A stretch of 64,000 bases of DNA, from positions 21,464,357 through 21,528,356 of the forward strand of contig NC_088178.1 in NCBI RefSeq assembly GCF_028769735.1, given 5' to 3'. A program made the position numbers and the translations under genes. Below the pieces are notes generated by a model, which was not told the origin of the DNA, searched no databases, and saw only the letters and a program-made list of their open reading frames with translations. The DNA comes from Zonotrichia leucophrys gambelii. Its lineage: Eukaryota > Chordata > Aves > Passeriformes > Passerellidae. Positions 35,395-46,917 of the stretch are shown here, in pieces (positions within the stretch are counted from its first letter, which is position 1; the number at the start of each line of letters is the position of its first letter).

Positions 35395-35400
35395 AATAAA
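35395..35400 (+). terminator. MMACHC: Candidate poly(A) signal AATAAA for MMACHC
   Basis: First canonical hexamer downstream of the stop, with a second one 32 bp further on. It is plausible but unproven because the implied 3' UTR is about 2 kb. Confidence 0.35.
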
Positions 35401-35432
35401 ACCTGCATCACATTATGAGTAAGTCCAATAAA

Positions 35433-38400
35433 GGTTTATCTTTCCCAGGTCACTTCAGCAAAAGCATTATAACAGTAAGCACCATGATAGTGCACTTCTC
35501 ATTTCTTCCTCTGTTCTTAACAGTGACAAAAGTTCCAGATGTCCAGTGAGACATAACTGAGGGACTTTCTCTCAGTAGCACTAAAGTGAGGCCTGTAGGT
35601 ACTGGAATTTTTACTGGTTAAAATCTCTTAGTGAACAGTGATCCGTGTTCCTTGTGCTTCTGGGAATACACAGTTGTGTCAGGCAGAACAGAGTGCAAAT
35701 ATTTAGCAATATCCATTCCTACTACAGTGATTTTGGGGTGACTTGGACTGGGCATTACTTTCTCTCAGGCAGCTCACTGAGATCCACAGCTGCACAGTGA
35801 GATACACAGTGAGCAGATTTCTCCCCTTGCTGGTTGCAGTATAATGGCCTTTGTCTTATAAAACTGAAGTTTAAGAACCTGTTTGACTTACCTCATCTCT
35901 TGGGACAAGACCAGACATGGTGAGGAATGGATCAGCCTTGGATCCTGAGGCATTGTGAAGGCATTCTTAGTTTCAGCCCTTGCAAATGTCAAACAAGTAA
36001 TTGCAAATACGTGGATAGATTTACTAGTTCAAGCATCACACTTTACATTTTTAAGCAAGTTGTTCTCTAAATCCTAATTTTTAAACACTTATTAAAGACT
36101 CTTCCTCAGTATAACCTGTAGGGTGAGTATTCAAGAGCTGAACAGGAAAAATAAAAGAAATTAAAAGCTATTTGAATTTAAATTCAATTTTAGCAACAAG
36201 GTATTCAGTACATTTCAAGCTAATAAAATATTTTATGGAGAATTAACAAATTTGTAATAATTTCATGCATTTACCATTCTTATTGTCCTTATGCTTTTCC
36301 CTATTTTTTATTTTTCTAAAAATAACTGAGATTTTAATAACAAAGATTTGACAGACAATACCAATTAAATACAAAGCACAGTGTAACCTGGTTACCAACA
36401 ACCATCAGGGTTGTTGCTCAAAAAACACCTCCAAAAACACTGCTGGTGGGTTTTGGTATCAGTTTGAATCAGTTACATCTCAGTGGTACAATAATAAACA
36501 CTAAAATTACTTTGCAGCATGAAGAAGAGCGTGGCAAACTTAATTCCTGATACTGACTTTTTCTTTCTCCCATAAAAAGAGTGGCTTATAATAATGCTGT
36601 TTTCCTCTGAACTATGGAAAACTAAAGATGCTTTGCTTTATAAATGTGTGCTGGTGTGTCAATCAAAAATAGCCAACCTTAGGAGAGCAGGGAACTCTTC
36701 TAGTTTGTTGTTTTGATGGGGGTTTTAAAGTCTGGTTTGGGTTGGGTTTTTTGCCATGTTTTTGATTTGGGTATTTTTTTAAGGGTTAGATTGCCCTCCT
36801 CTGGATCAGAAGCATAATTTTACTCATTCAGTATAACATTCATGGTCTTTTATTAATTTGTGACCAAATGCACCTGGAAATCAGGAATTAATTTCTCTTT
36901 GAGCAATCTGAGGCTCAGTTGGTGTAACTACTATTTGACATGGGTTATATTTCTGAAAATGCACATTGACTAGAATTGAAATTGAATCAAAAACCCCTAA
37001 GTTAAGAATAGAGGCAGCTACTGCTCAGTGCCAGTGTGGTTATCAGCACTCTTTGTTAAGCCTCATGCAAAAAGTGTGTTTAATAAATTAGCTTTGAATC
37101 CTGCCTTCAGCAGCAGCAGCTCAAAACTCTTCCTCTGAGGGAAGTGGTTTTGCTGCTCACTGCAGTGAAGAAACAGCTGCACCTCTGCCAGCTGAACTTT
37201 CAGAGATTCATCTACCAAAATAGACAAATGTATTCATGAGAGGGGTTTTGCTGTTACACTGGCTTCCTGTGCTGTCATATATCCTGCGACAGATCATCCA
37301 TCATGTTTCCTTCAGAAAACAGAACAGGGCACTTCCCTTCTAGGTTTTCAAGGAGGAAACAGAGCACCAAGGAACACAAATAAGCTTTTATTTTCCCTCT
37401 GTGACTGAAAAAGATGTTCACATTCCTTAGGAAATATGGTGGGAAACTTGAAAGAATTGAATATTTTATCACAAAATGAGCAGTAAGATATTTACTGGAA
37501 TGATTAAAATCTCTCCAGTAATATACCAAGATCTGCAAAATGTGATTATATATGCATATAAATATTTGAAATGGCTACTATCATTCATTAATATGACATC
37601 TATAATTCTCATGTTATCTTTGTTGATGTTTGTACATAACTCAATGAGAAAGCAAATTTACTTTTACTAACTGCATGTTTTCTTTTCCCCCAAACACCTT
37701 GAAAGTTCTGAAGATCAGACACATTTACACTAAGTTGCTTGGAGTTTTTTTCCTCATGTAGAACAAAGCATGGGACAGGAAAATTCCTTTAAGTGCATTA
37801 CAGAAGGAGTAGAGGGATTTCCCTTTTTTTCCTAAATTTATGCAGAGTCATAGCTCTTTCTGTGAATGCATAAACCCTCTTATTCCTTTTAAAGGAATTA
37901 GTCTTAGGTTTTAATTTCATGTCATTAACCTTTTTTCCAATATTGTTCAAACTAATCTTCCTGAATCATTCACTGTTGCTTCAGTCTTCCAATATGTAAA
38001 AAACTGCCTTATTGTTGTGAAAAGTGAATTTGATTAAATGCATCAATTTTAGTCTATGATGTTTTATCATGTGTAGATTGAAAGCTTTTTTCCTTCCTAG
38101 ACAAAGGATATTGGTTTTACTCATCAGTGCAGATACTTCAAAAATCTGTTGCTGTGGAATATGGAACATAAACCTACTGGACTTGGTGTCAGAGGACAGT
38201 GCAACCTTAATAACTTCACATTTATTTAGTCACATGTCTGTACTCAAACAGAAACATTCTAAATTCAGACACGTGTCCCCATAACATGTACAGTGATTCA
38301 AGTTTCAGGTGAAAGAGCCAAATTTCACATTGAAGCAAACCTTTCATCACTAGGTGTGGTGAGAATTGCTTCCCACAGGCTCAGCTCTTGTTCAGGAACA

Positions 38401-41095
38401 CTGCAAACAACTCACAGCCTGTTCTCCTGCAGCCACCCAGGGCTGTGCAGCACAGGACCGTTGGTAATGCAGAGTTTTTTGACTCTAAAGGCAAACTCCT
38501 GTTTTTTCTTTCCAAGGATTAAAAATAGAGCTACTATATTCATGAGCAAAAACAATTTCTTTGATTTCTTTGTTCAGTGTTCTTTTTGTATGTACCATTA
38601 AATTCTATTTAAAAAAAAGACACTAACACTTTCTGAATTAATTGTCTAAGCATGGTGCATTCCACTACTCTGCACTTCCCTCATTTCACCCTTTGCAAAT
38701 TAGAACCAAGACATTTCTGGTTTAATCCTCTATCAATCTAGAAATATGCATCAGGATGAACATTTGCAGACTGTCATGTAATATAATACTGAACATCAGA
38801 GCCACTAAAAATTTCAGACTATTAATACAATAAACCTGAGTATTTTAGCATAATCTTTACATAACTGTTATTTTGATGTGTAACATTACTAAAAGCTGCT
38901 TTCATGGAGCTTTTGCAAACAGACTTTCCTAACCAAAGGGCATCATTTCACAATACCTGTGAGATATAAAGTGCTTGCTTTTGTTCTTTGAACTTTATTG
39001 ATTTGCTGGACAATCCAATAACATATTCAACAAAGGCCTGATAAAAAGGATGGAATACTTGGTAAGAAAATAGCACTTTTAAACATTAGTAGCTTTTTAT
39101 ACTGTTTTTCAAACCTACTGAGAAGCTTGCTTTGTAACAAAGTGATAATTTTTTAAACATTGAGAGGCAATTTCTTTCTTCTAAGCATCTAAATATAAAC
39201 ATGCAGTTATTAATTTTGAAATTTCTAACTCAGAAGTACAAAATCTAGTAAAGGTTAGATTCTGTATGTTTACTATCGAACATCACACCCTATATATGCC
39301 AAGATATAATATACAGAATTTATGTCTGATGCACATCTTTGTATTATACATTCCAAAAAAATCAAGTTGCTCCTACACAAACACATCTGAAAACTTAATT
39401 ACAAATATCTGTCACAAACATGAGGGAATTTTCTTTTTTTTAATTCTAGATAATTTGAGAGCACAATGTGTGTGAATTGGGTTTGTGTGGCAAAGTTTGG
39501 TAGCAGAGGCAGGGGGTGACAGGGGTGAGAAGCTCCTCCAAGCTTCCAAGGGAGCCAACAGCAGCCATCTGTGGGATAACAGGGCTAAGAAGGGGGACAA
39601 TTGTGCAACAACCTGCAACTGCAGAGAGAGGGAGAATGTGAGGAAGAGCTGTGCAGGCACCAGGTCAGTGACAAAGGAGGAGGAGGTGCTCCAGAGCAGA
39701 TTCCCCTGCAGCCTCGTTATTTCTCATTATCCTACTCTAATTTGATTGGTAGTAAAATTAAGCCAATTTCCCAAGCGTGTTTTGCCTAAGACAGTAACTG
39801 GTGAGTGATCTCTCCCTGTCCTTACCTTGACCCATGAACCTTCCACTATTTTCTCTCCCCTGTCCAGCTGAGGAATGCTTACATAAATCCTCAGGAATCA
39901 CAGCAATCAGCAACAAATTAAGAGATCTAGGATAGAGACACAGTAAGATATGTTTCAGTTTTCCTTCACCTGACTATTCTAAAGAAATAAATGAGTAAAG
40001 GTTATATTTATAATAAACACTCAAACTAGGAAAATAGATGTGCAGTCACTCACACATTAAAAAAAAAGCCAAACCAAATATCACATCTATCCTTTCTGAT
40101 TTATGTGTTCAGGGAAAATCCCACTAGGCAGCAACCCATCCTGTCAAATTCCAGCACTGCTTGAGGGAGGTTTTTACCTCACTGAAAAATATGGCACCTG
40201 TTGATTGTGAAAGTAAAAGCAGTTCATAATTGTAAGGAAAATACATCTGCATCCATTGCTCCATGGAAAAAACCCACCTCAATAAATTATTAGAATAATA
40301 AAAAACTAAATAAATTATAGTTATTTGAGTATCATGAAATTTACACCAGACTAAGATGTCATGATACAAGGAGTGGGGTGTAAGCCCCTGAACACTTACT
40401 GAAGATTCCAAGCTCTATCTAAAAGAGCACAGAGTTTAAACAAAGAAATAATCTTCTTGGTTTGAAGAAGTTTTGTTACACGATTTTTGTGTGTTATTCT
40501 CTTAGAAATGTAAATTATGTAAACATAAAATGACGGCATAGCAAACCTTCCCAGGAATGACTCATGTGGCTGAAGAATGAAAAGGAATTGTTTAATTGCA
40601 TTGATTCCCACTGTCAATCCTTTAATGCACACATGTAATACAGTTCCTAATCCGCAGGGATTTGATTTCTTGGCTGTTTGCAGTTTCCACAGTATCATCA
40701 CTCACCTGTGACTGTGATCCTTTAGCAGGTACAGTTTGCAGCCTCCCAGTGTGGGGGAGCTCAGGGTGGGCAGGACACACAGGAAATTACAGCGTGTGAA
40801 GGAAACTCCTCACACCAGAGGAGTGGGATGAAGAAAGGAGCACAAGGGGTATTTCTACAGGACACTCCTATGCCCAGATGTGCTGCAGGGCAGCTCTGAC
40901 CTCTCCTGACAGCAGCCACAGCAGCTGCTGGGGTCAGAGCCGCCCCCAGACCCTCACCTTCCTCCCAGGGCCTGGGATGGGCACATAAAGATCCCCTTTG
41001 TGCAGAGAGCTTCAGGAGCAGAACATCAGAGAACTCCTGTGTTCTCTATGTCCAGGGGTAGGTGACCAAGTAGCTACAAAATCACTCTGTACCAC
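35433..41095. other. AT-rich intergenic region between MMACHC and PRDX1
   Basis: No gene, island or RNA gene is recognised. Contents are AT-rich unique-looking sequence, the second copy of the 52-bp repeat and simple A or T runs. Confidence 0.6.
36867..36918 (+). repeat. 52-bp direct repeat, copy 2
   Basis: Fifty-one of 52 bases match 34311-34362 in the same orientation, 2556 bp downstream. Confidence 0.9.
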
Positions 41096-41099
41096 TACC

Positions 41100-41322
41100 T
41101 AAAAGGGGTTGTAGTGAGGTGGGTTTGGTCTCTTCTCCCAACTCATGAGCAACAAGACAAGAGAAAATGGCACCAGGTTTGGCTTAGATACAAGCAAAGA
41201 TTTGTTCACTGAAAGGGTCGTTGGGCATTGAAACAAGCTGTCCAAGGAAGTGGTACAATTATTATCCAGAAGTATTAAAAAAGCTACATAGATGTGGCAG
41301 CTGGGGACATAGTGCCCTCAGA
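41100..41322 (+). mobile_element. Old CR1 LINE fragment
   Basis: The order of blocks is that of a sense CR1: GTGAGGTGGGTTTGGTCTCT, TCTCCCA, a GAGAAAATGGC block, TTTGTTCACTGAAAGGGT, CATTGAAACAAGCTGTCCAA, GGAAGTGG, and a final TAGATGTGGCAGCTGGGGAC. It is diverged and truncated at both ends. Confidence 0.85.
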
Positions 41323-42430
41323 GTAACTACTGTAATTAACTTTACATTTCAAGGCTGATATAACAACTAAGTTTTACATTAGCTTAGCCATAGCTTTACT
41401 CCTTTTCACTTGCTAGAAAACAAAGTTTGGTAACTTCTTACTCAGACATGCTCATTTATATTCATTTTACTTTGAACCATATAAATGCCCCTGTTACTTA
41501 TCAATGCTTTCCTGGGAAGCTGGCCTCATGTGTTATCTTGAGACTTTGGATTTTTTTAAAAATTAAGCAGAAGTGATCCAGCTAAACATTACTTTCACAT
41601 ATCTTCATGGGGATTAGCTACTTTAGTAGATATTGAACTATTTGGCTTCTGCCACATACTTTTTGGAGCTGTACAAAACAAGTTTACTACTCAAGGCATA
41701 CAACTTCCACTTCTGAGTGACATAAGTAGCCCTGGGCCTCATCTTTAGTGTTGCTGACTTTAAGCAGGACAGAACTTGTTTACAACCTGAGCTGAAGATG
41801 GTTACAAGGTCCAGTAAGAATTTAATCTTCACAGGTACACGAAGATCACAGGGCTCTAGCTCCCTTCCATTGTTAGGCAAGAGCTCATTACCCAAGTCCT
41901 CAGCTTTGAAGTTTATTCCTATCACAAACCACACTGAGCTATGAAGCTACACAGCAGTCACAGCTTTGGTATAACTTAAGGCCAGTCATGTGCTCTGAGT
42001 TTTACATAATCACTTGAAATACAAAGATTAAAAACAAGGCTGAGCACACCTGAGTACCAGATTTTATAATGTCACCCTTTTGATCCAGATCATATGACTA
42101 CAATCTAAAGGATAACTGGCATATTGTCACCCCCATGACACGTAGTGGTAAAGACTGTGGATGAATGCTGTATATCCAAGAAGTTTCCTTTCCAGAAAGT
42201 CCAGCATTCCACTCCCATAGAGACAGCATTCACACTCAATGTTGGATACCCAGGAATGACATGAACAGCCAGTTTTGGCTCACATAGATGCCAGAATGAC
42301 TTAAGCTGACAATGGTGCATGAGGAGATGCCCCACCTTTGTCAGCCACATGCTCCAAGCAATACCACAGGGCCCAGAGTTTAAGCCTGATCCTGCATCTA
42401 GCAGCCCAGCCATGAAGAGAGTGAGGAATA
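41323..42430. other. Intergenic region downstream of PRDX1
   Basis: No recognisable feature apart from ordinary AT-rich sequence. Confidence 0.5.
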
Positions 42431-42431
42431 C

Positions 42432-42437
42432 TTTATT
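42432..42437 (-). terminator. PRDX1: Candidate poly(A) signal AATAAA of PRDX1
   Basis: The minus strand reads AATAAAGTATTCC about 450 bp past the stop codon. Another AATAAA overlaps the stop itself (42887-42892) but would leave almost no 3' UTR, so the distal signal is preferred. Confidence 0.55.
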
Positions 42438-42887
42438 ACTTCAACATGCAAACTAAGTTTTTTTCTCTCCACTCTAATGGAGCTGCAGTAAAAGGCCTTT
42501 ATGACTCAAGATGTCTACAGAAAGCTTTCAGAAGTGCAGCCTGCACTGCTCCCAGGTCTCCTGATGACAACATACAAGAACAGTAGACAGTGTGCTCTTT
42601 TCACAAGTTTAATAGAGTTACAAAAGGATAGCACTGCTCTACGTAACACATGGCTAACCACAGACACGGCATTGTCACTAAGGTCAACAGGGCTTGATGT
42701 ACAGATACTGATCGTTAGGATTTGCTATGAAGGTACTGTCAACAGGACAAACTTTCCTTCAAGTAAAAAAGTTACTGTTATAACTATAACATGATCCCTT
42801 GACTCAGATGCAATGACTTAATCAAAGTTCAGTAACTGATACTTGCTCTTTATGTAAGGCATACTAGTTTCCACTCAGGCTGAATGT

Positions 42888-42973
42888 TTATTTCTGCTTG
42901 GCGAAATACTCTTTACTTTTCTGAACATCAGGCTTGATTGTGTCACTCCCAGGCTTCCAGCCAGCTGGGCACA
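42888..42973 (-). CDS. PRDX1: PRDX1 last coding exon
   Basis: The acceptor is TTATCATTTCAG. The exon holds the resolving-cysteine motif VCPAGW and the YF helix, ending EYFAKQK with TAA. It begins with the last two bases of a Val codon. Confidence 0.96.
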
Positions 42974-45900
42974 CTGAAATGATAAGAATGTTTAAGTCTT
43001 ACCAGCTGCTCCTGCAGAACATGTTTTACACAACATTAAAGCAAAGTAGCAACTCAGAACATGTACAGATCTTTACAACATACAGAGACAGTGCATTCAG
43101 TGTCACATGATGCTTTGTTTGGCTTGTTTCTATTTGTTTACTGGGCAGTAACACCCAGACCAGGTTTCTGCCCAGACACAGTGGGTCCTTTAAACAAGCA
43201 CCTCTCCCAGCCCCACTTAAAAGCTTCTGGGAAGTTTGATAGCAAAGGTAGGACCAACTCCAGCAGCCAGGTCAGAAAGGCTCTAGCACCACATTACACT
43301 TATCTCCTTGGATCCAGCCAAGTCTGTATTCCCCTTATCTTTAATCCACCCCGGTCCAGCCCTCCAGCTGAAAGGGGCAGGGGAAAAAGCGTTCAACTGT
43401 CACTGGTTCCCCTACATGGCTATCAAAAATGCAGAGGCTGCAGGGTCTCAAACTTCCAGCACAGCTCCTTGAGCAGCCTTTTTTGAATAGTATTCATTCT
43501 TTACTGTCATGGAATGCTGGATGCTAGCTCCACTCAGGACTGGCAATTTTAGCCACAGAATGTTCAGCTTCTGAGTGTTGCTACACATCTTAATCTGGTC
43601 TGTCCTGATTTAGATGTGACTGCAGTCCTGAAGTTCTAAAGGAAAACCTTTTGTCAGGTTTTGACTACTCAAAAGGTACAGCAAACCCCTAAAGGCTTCA
43701 TTTGCATGACATGTGACCTCTCCATCATCAAACGTTTGATATGTCTCCTCACATAACATATAAATATGCCACAGTCATGAGAGCAGCTCATTTTAATAAA
43801 ACCTGCCACTGGATTTACCACTTCTGAAGCACAGTGAGTACGACCAGCAGCAACACATGTCATCAGTTAATGACAACTGAAGACTACGAACACCTGCATA
43901 GCAATTTTGAGTTTCTCTAACTTGGTTCTAACTTTTTATCATCTGCAGTGTCTTTTTTTCTTTCACACCTGCAGAAAAGCTGGCAGTATCAAACACCTTA
44001 TTCCTCCTGAACTATGGGAACAGAGACTCTCATCCATTTTAACCTCACTATATATTGACAAAGATCAGTAGACTTTCAGTAATTTAAATAGTTTGTCTAA
44101 CAGGCTGTATAAAACACTACATTAGTATTGATGGTCTCAACCTACCAAACCTGAGAGCAGAATCTGCATCAAGCTTACTCTTACAGGCTAAGTTACTAAA
44201 TGTTCTTCATTTCTGTCTCAAGTATGTTCTGTGTCTAATTGAAAGAGGCAACTTCTATGTGCTGGACAGGACATCCATCACCAAATTGATTTAGGTGAAA
44301 TCTCAGTTTGGAATAGGATAAAGCATTATGGTGTCCTTCAACAAGCAGATTCACAGAACCAGCTGCATTTCAACAGTCACAATTACCTGCAGTGCACAGA
44401 TTGATACATGTACTTAATACCTTTCAGTGACCCTTGATTTAATCTGCCTAGTTAATACTGCTCTTTAGAGAAAACATGAAATCAAAACACTCTTACCTTC
44501 TCCATGTTTATCTGTAAACTGGAAGGCCTGGACAAGTCTGAGGGTTTCATCAACAGAGCGGCCCACAGGAAGATCATTGATTGTAATCTGCCTCAAGATC
44601 CCCTTGTCATCAATTATGAACAGACCCCTAAAAGCAAACAAAAATCAGCCCTGAAGTTAAGCACAGCTTTTGAAAGGTGATTAGACTGACATGAGTTTCA
44701 AAACCTCAGGTTCACTATTTGATTATGGCATTATTTGTACCACTTACTGTGACCTCTTCCTAGCAACTAACACCTTGGTGCATGCACAGCAATGGAACAA
44801 TAGCAGCTGGAAGCCCAAAAGGAACTAGGAGGGACAGGAGGCAAGTCAGAGCACTGACACAGGAAGATACTACTCAAGAAAGATACTAGTAGGGGAAAAA
44901 AAAAGGAAGAGAAACACAAGGAAAAAACAAATTCCAGGAGAGACATTCTCACATTAAAAAAAATTCACTATACACTGTTCTCAAAAAGACAACAAGCAAC
45001 AGCTCATTAGTCCTCCAACATCAGGTTAGGAGTTAGCAGAAGCTCAGCTCCCTTGGCAACTCTTATGAACAGCAGACTAAAGACTTGGGGTTTAATTAAT
45101 CTGCACTTTGATCACTAGATTAAATACCTGTAATCATGTTCATGACTATGCAGGTCTTGCATTATCACTGCTTGCAGCTCACCTGCATGAGACTCCTGCA
45201 CTGAGCAGCAGGCAGTCAAAGGGAAGCAGACTTTAACTTAAAAGCACAGGAAGCCTAAGCCCCACAGAGAACCAGGGACCACCTCCCCTTGCAGGAGTGT
45301 CTGACAGCCTGCAGGAGCTCACAGCTACAACAGCCAATAGCTTTAGCTGGCTGCAGGTGTTCAAGTGTTCACAAGCTCTGTGCTCATCTCTATGCATTGC
45401 AACATAACTTATCAGCTCTTCCACCTCTGGCACATTACCTGTATGCAATACCTTCATCCTCCTTCAGCACCCCATAGTCTTTGGCAATGGCACGTGTTGT
45501 GTCAGAAACCAGGGGGATTTTCATAGTGCCCAAACCTCCCTGCTTCTTAGGAGTGTTGACCCTAAAAGAAGAAAAGTTTACATGTTAGAAACATAGCGGT
45601 TCAGAATGAGGGCTCAAGGTACAAGAGAAGCAGATCCTTTCTGCAATATCACACTCAATCTGCCATGCAGCAACAAAAGAGCAGATGCCCAGTATGCTCA
45701 GCTCTGTTCAGCAGCACCTGGCACTACCAATACTTACCAATGTTTTGAATACACCCAGGACTCAGTTCCTGCAAGAACTGAGGCCAGGCAGAACAATTTG
45801 TTGGGTTAAAAGGCTGATTCTTACCAGGCAAGGTGACAGAAGTGAGAGTCAACAGAAGCTCCAATCACTTCACAGTTGATTTTCTTGAATTCATCAGCTC

Positions 45901-46906
45901 TGTCACTGTAGGCAATGATTTCAGTTGGACAGACAAAAGTGAAGTCCAGGGGGTAGAAGAAGAACACAACATATTTTCCTAGAAAAGCAGTACAAGTGGT
46001 GAATCTGTTAGATTTTTAAGAAAAAATAAACAAACCCCACCAAAATACAGGAAAAAACCTAAACAACCACCTTAAAACCCCACCCAACTGAACTCCCCAA
46101 ACCCAGACTGTCAAATTTAACAGGGAATGCTTGTCTCTTGGGTCTGCTGCCATGGGCCTGCCCCAAGTACAGCTCTGGGTGTGCTACACCAATAGACCCC
46201 ATGGCTGACCCCTAACAGAGAAATGCCACAGACCCTCAAAGGCTACCAGCCAAGGAGACATTTTAATAGGTGAGTACTCTGTACTGACTCATCACCCTCA
46301 TGTAGCCTGCAGCATCATTAGAAATGTATTTCTAAAGCCATCAACATGAGTACTTGATTACTTCAGACTTTCCCTTTGTTTTGAGTGAAAGTTTTTTGGC
46401 AAAGCAAACATATTGCCAGCACTCTAGAGAAAGGGACTTTGGTGGTTAGATGAAAGAATTTACTTTCCATTGACAAAGGTGAGACAGAAGATGTTGCTGT
46501 GCCACAGTCTGGAAATGTAACACCAGCCTCGCTATGATACAGGGCAATGAGCCTGATGCAAGGTAACAGTTTAGAGGAGTTTTATGCTCACTGGTAACAG
46601 TTATCACAGCTGGGACACTCAGTCATGCTGCTGACAGCCTTCCAAGCATACTGCACCAACCCCTGCACAAGTTCTGATCTTCAGTCCACTGCCAAGTGGT
46701 CACTATCATTTCAAAGCCAAACCAAGATGCACATTCAGACACCCTCCAGTCCTTCCTATGGCCAGACTATCTGTGTAATTAGAGAAGTACATGAAATTAC
46801 CTTTGTAGTCAGAGAGTTTGATGTCTTTGAACTGTCCATCTGGCATTACAGCCGTGGCAGTAAAGTCAGGAGCTGGTTTGCCAATGAAAGCCTTTCCTGA
46901 AGACAT
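42888..46906 (-). CDS. PRDX1: Peroxiredoxin-1, typical 2-Cys peroxiredoxin (five coding exons, 199 aa)
   Basis: PRDX1 is a cytosolic thioredoxin-dependent peroxidase that reduces hydrogen peroxide and alkyl hydroperoxides as a homodimer or decamer and acts as a peroxide signal relay and chaperone. Coding exons on the minus strand are 46906-46801, 45978-45825, 45561-45439, 44627-44497 and 42973-42888; they sum to exactly 600 nt, the standard 199-residue length. The start [15 protein letters not shown] is typical. The peroxidatic Cys52 is in FVCPTE, Cys83 in HFCHLAW and the resolving Cys173 in GEVCPAGW. Both motifs linked to sensitivity to overoxidation are present: GGLG and the C-terminal YF (in EYFAKQK). 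A non-coding exon lies at 49667-49730. The gene converges on MMACHC and diverges from AKR1A1, as in mammals. Confidence 0.98.
42974..44496 (-). other. PRDX1: PRDX1 intron before the last exon
   Basis: A 1.5-kb intron. I see no RNA gene or clear repeat in it. Confidence 0.7.
44497..44627 (-). CDS. PRDX1: PRDX1 coding exon 4
   Basis: 131 nt with acceptor TGCTTTTAG and donor GAAG|GTAAGA. It encodes [18 protein letters not shown] through to FTDKHGE, part of the conserved thioredoxin fold. Confidence 0.96.
44628..45438 (-). other. PRDX1: PRDX1 intron between coding exons 3 and 4
   Basis: An 811-bp intron with canonical ends; nothing else is recognised. Confidence 0.7.
45439..45561 (-). CDS. PRDX1: PRDX1 coding exon 3
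   Basis: 123 nt with donor ACAG|GTAATG. It encodes [20 protein letters not shown] and onward to EDEGIAYR, including the GGLG motif. Confidence 0.96.
45825..45978 (-). CDS. PRDX1: PRDX1 coding exon 2 (peroxidatic cysteine)
   Basis: 154 nt with acceptor TGCTTTTCTAG and donor CCTG|GTAAGA. It encodes [19 protein letters not shown] with Cys52, and ends in DSHFCHLAW with Cys83. Confidence 0.97.
45979..46800 (-). other. PRDX1: PRDX1 intron between coding exons 1 and 2
   Basis: An 822-bp intron with an A/C-rich tract near 46020-46100 (T/G-rich on the gene strand). No other feature is seen. Confidence 0.7.
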
Positions 46907-46917
46907 CTTGATTTAAC
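46801..46917 (-). CDS. PRDX1: PRDX1 first coding exon (ATG at 46906)
   Basis: The acceptor is CTGTCTAG at 46918-46920, followed by 11 bases of 5' UTR and ATG at 46906-46904. The exon ends AAAG|GTAATT after DYKG; the split Gly codon is completed by coding exon 2. Confidence 0.96.

Larger units (their letters stand above)
33352..35432 (+). other. MMACHC: Probable MMACHC 3' untranslated region
   Basis: The DNA turns A+T-rich about 250 bases after the stop. The first canonical AATAAA hexamers on this strand are at 35395-35400 and 35427-35432; earlier variant signals such as ATTAAA (about 34241) could be used instead. The true end is not decided by sequence alone. Confidence 0.4.

Noticed and set aside
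42887..42892. AATAAA overlapping the PRDX1 stop codon as the poly(A) signal
   Set aside because: It would leave essentially no 3' UTR; the hexamer at 42432-42437 is better placed.
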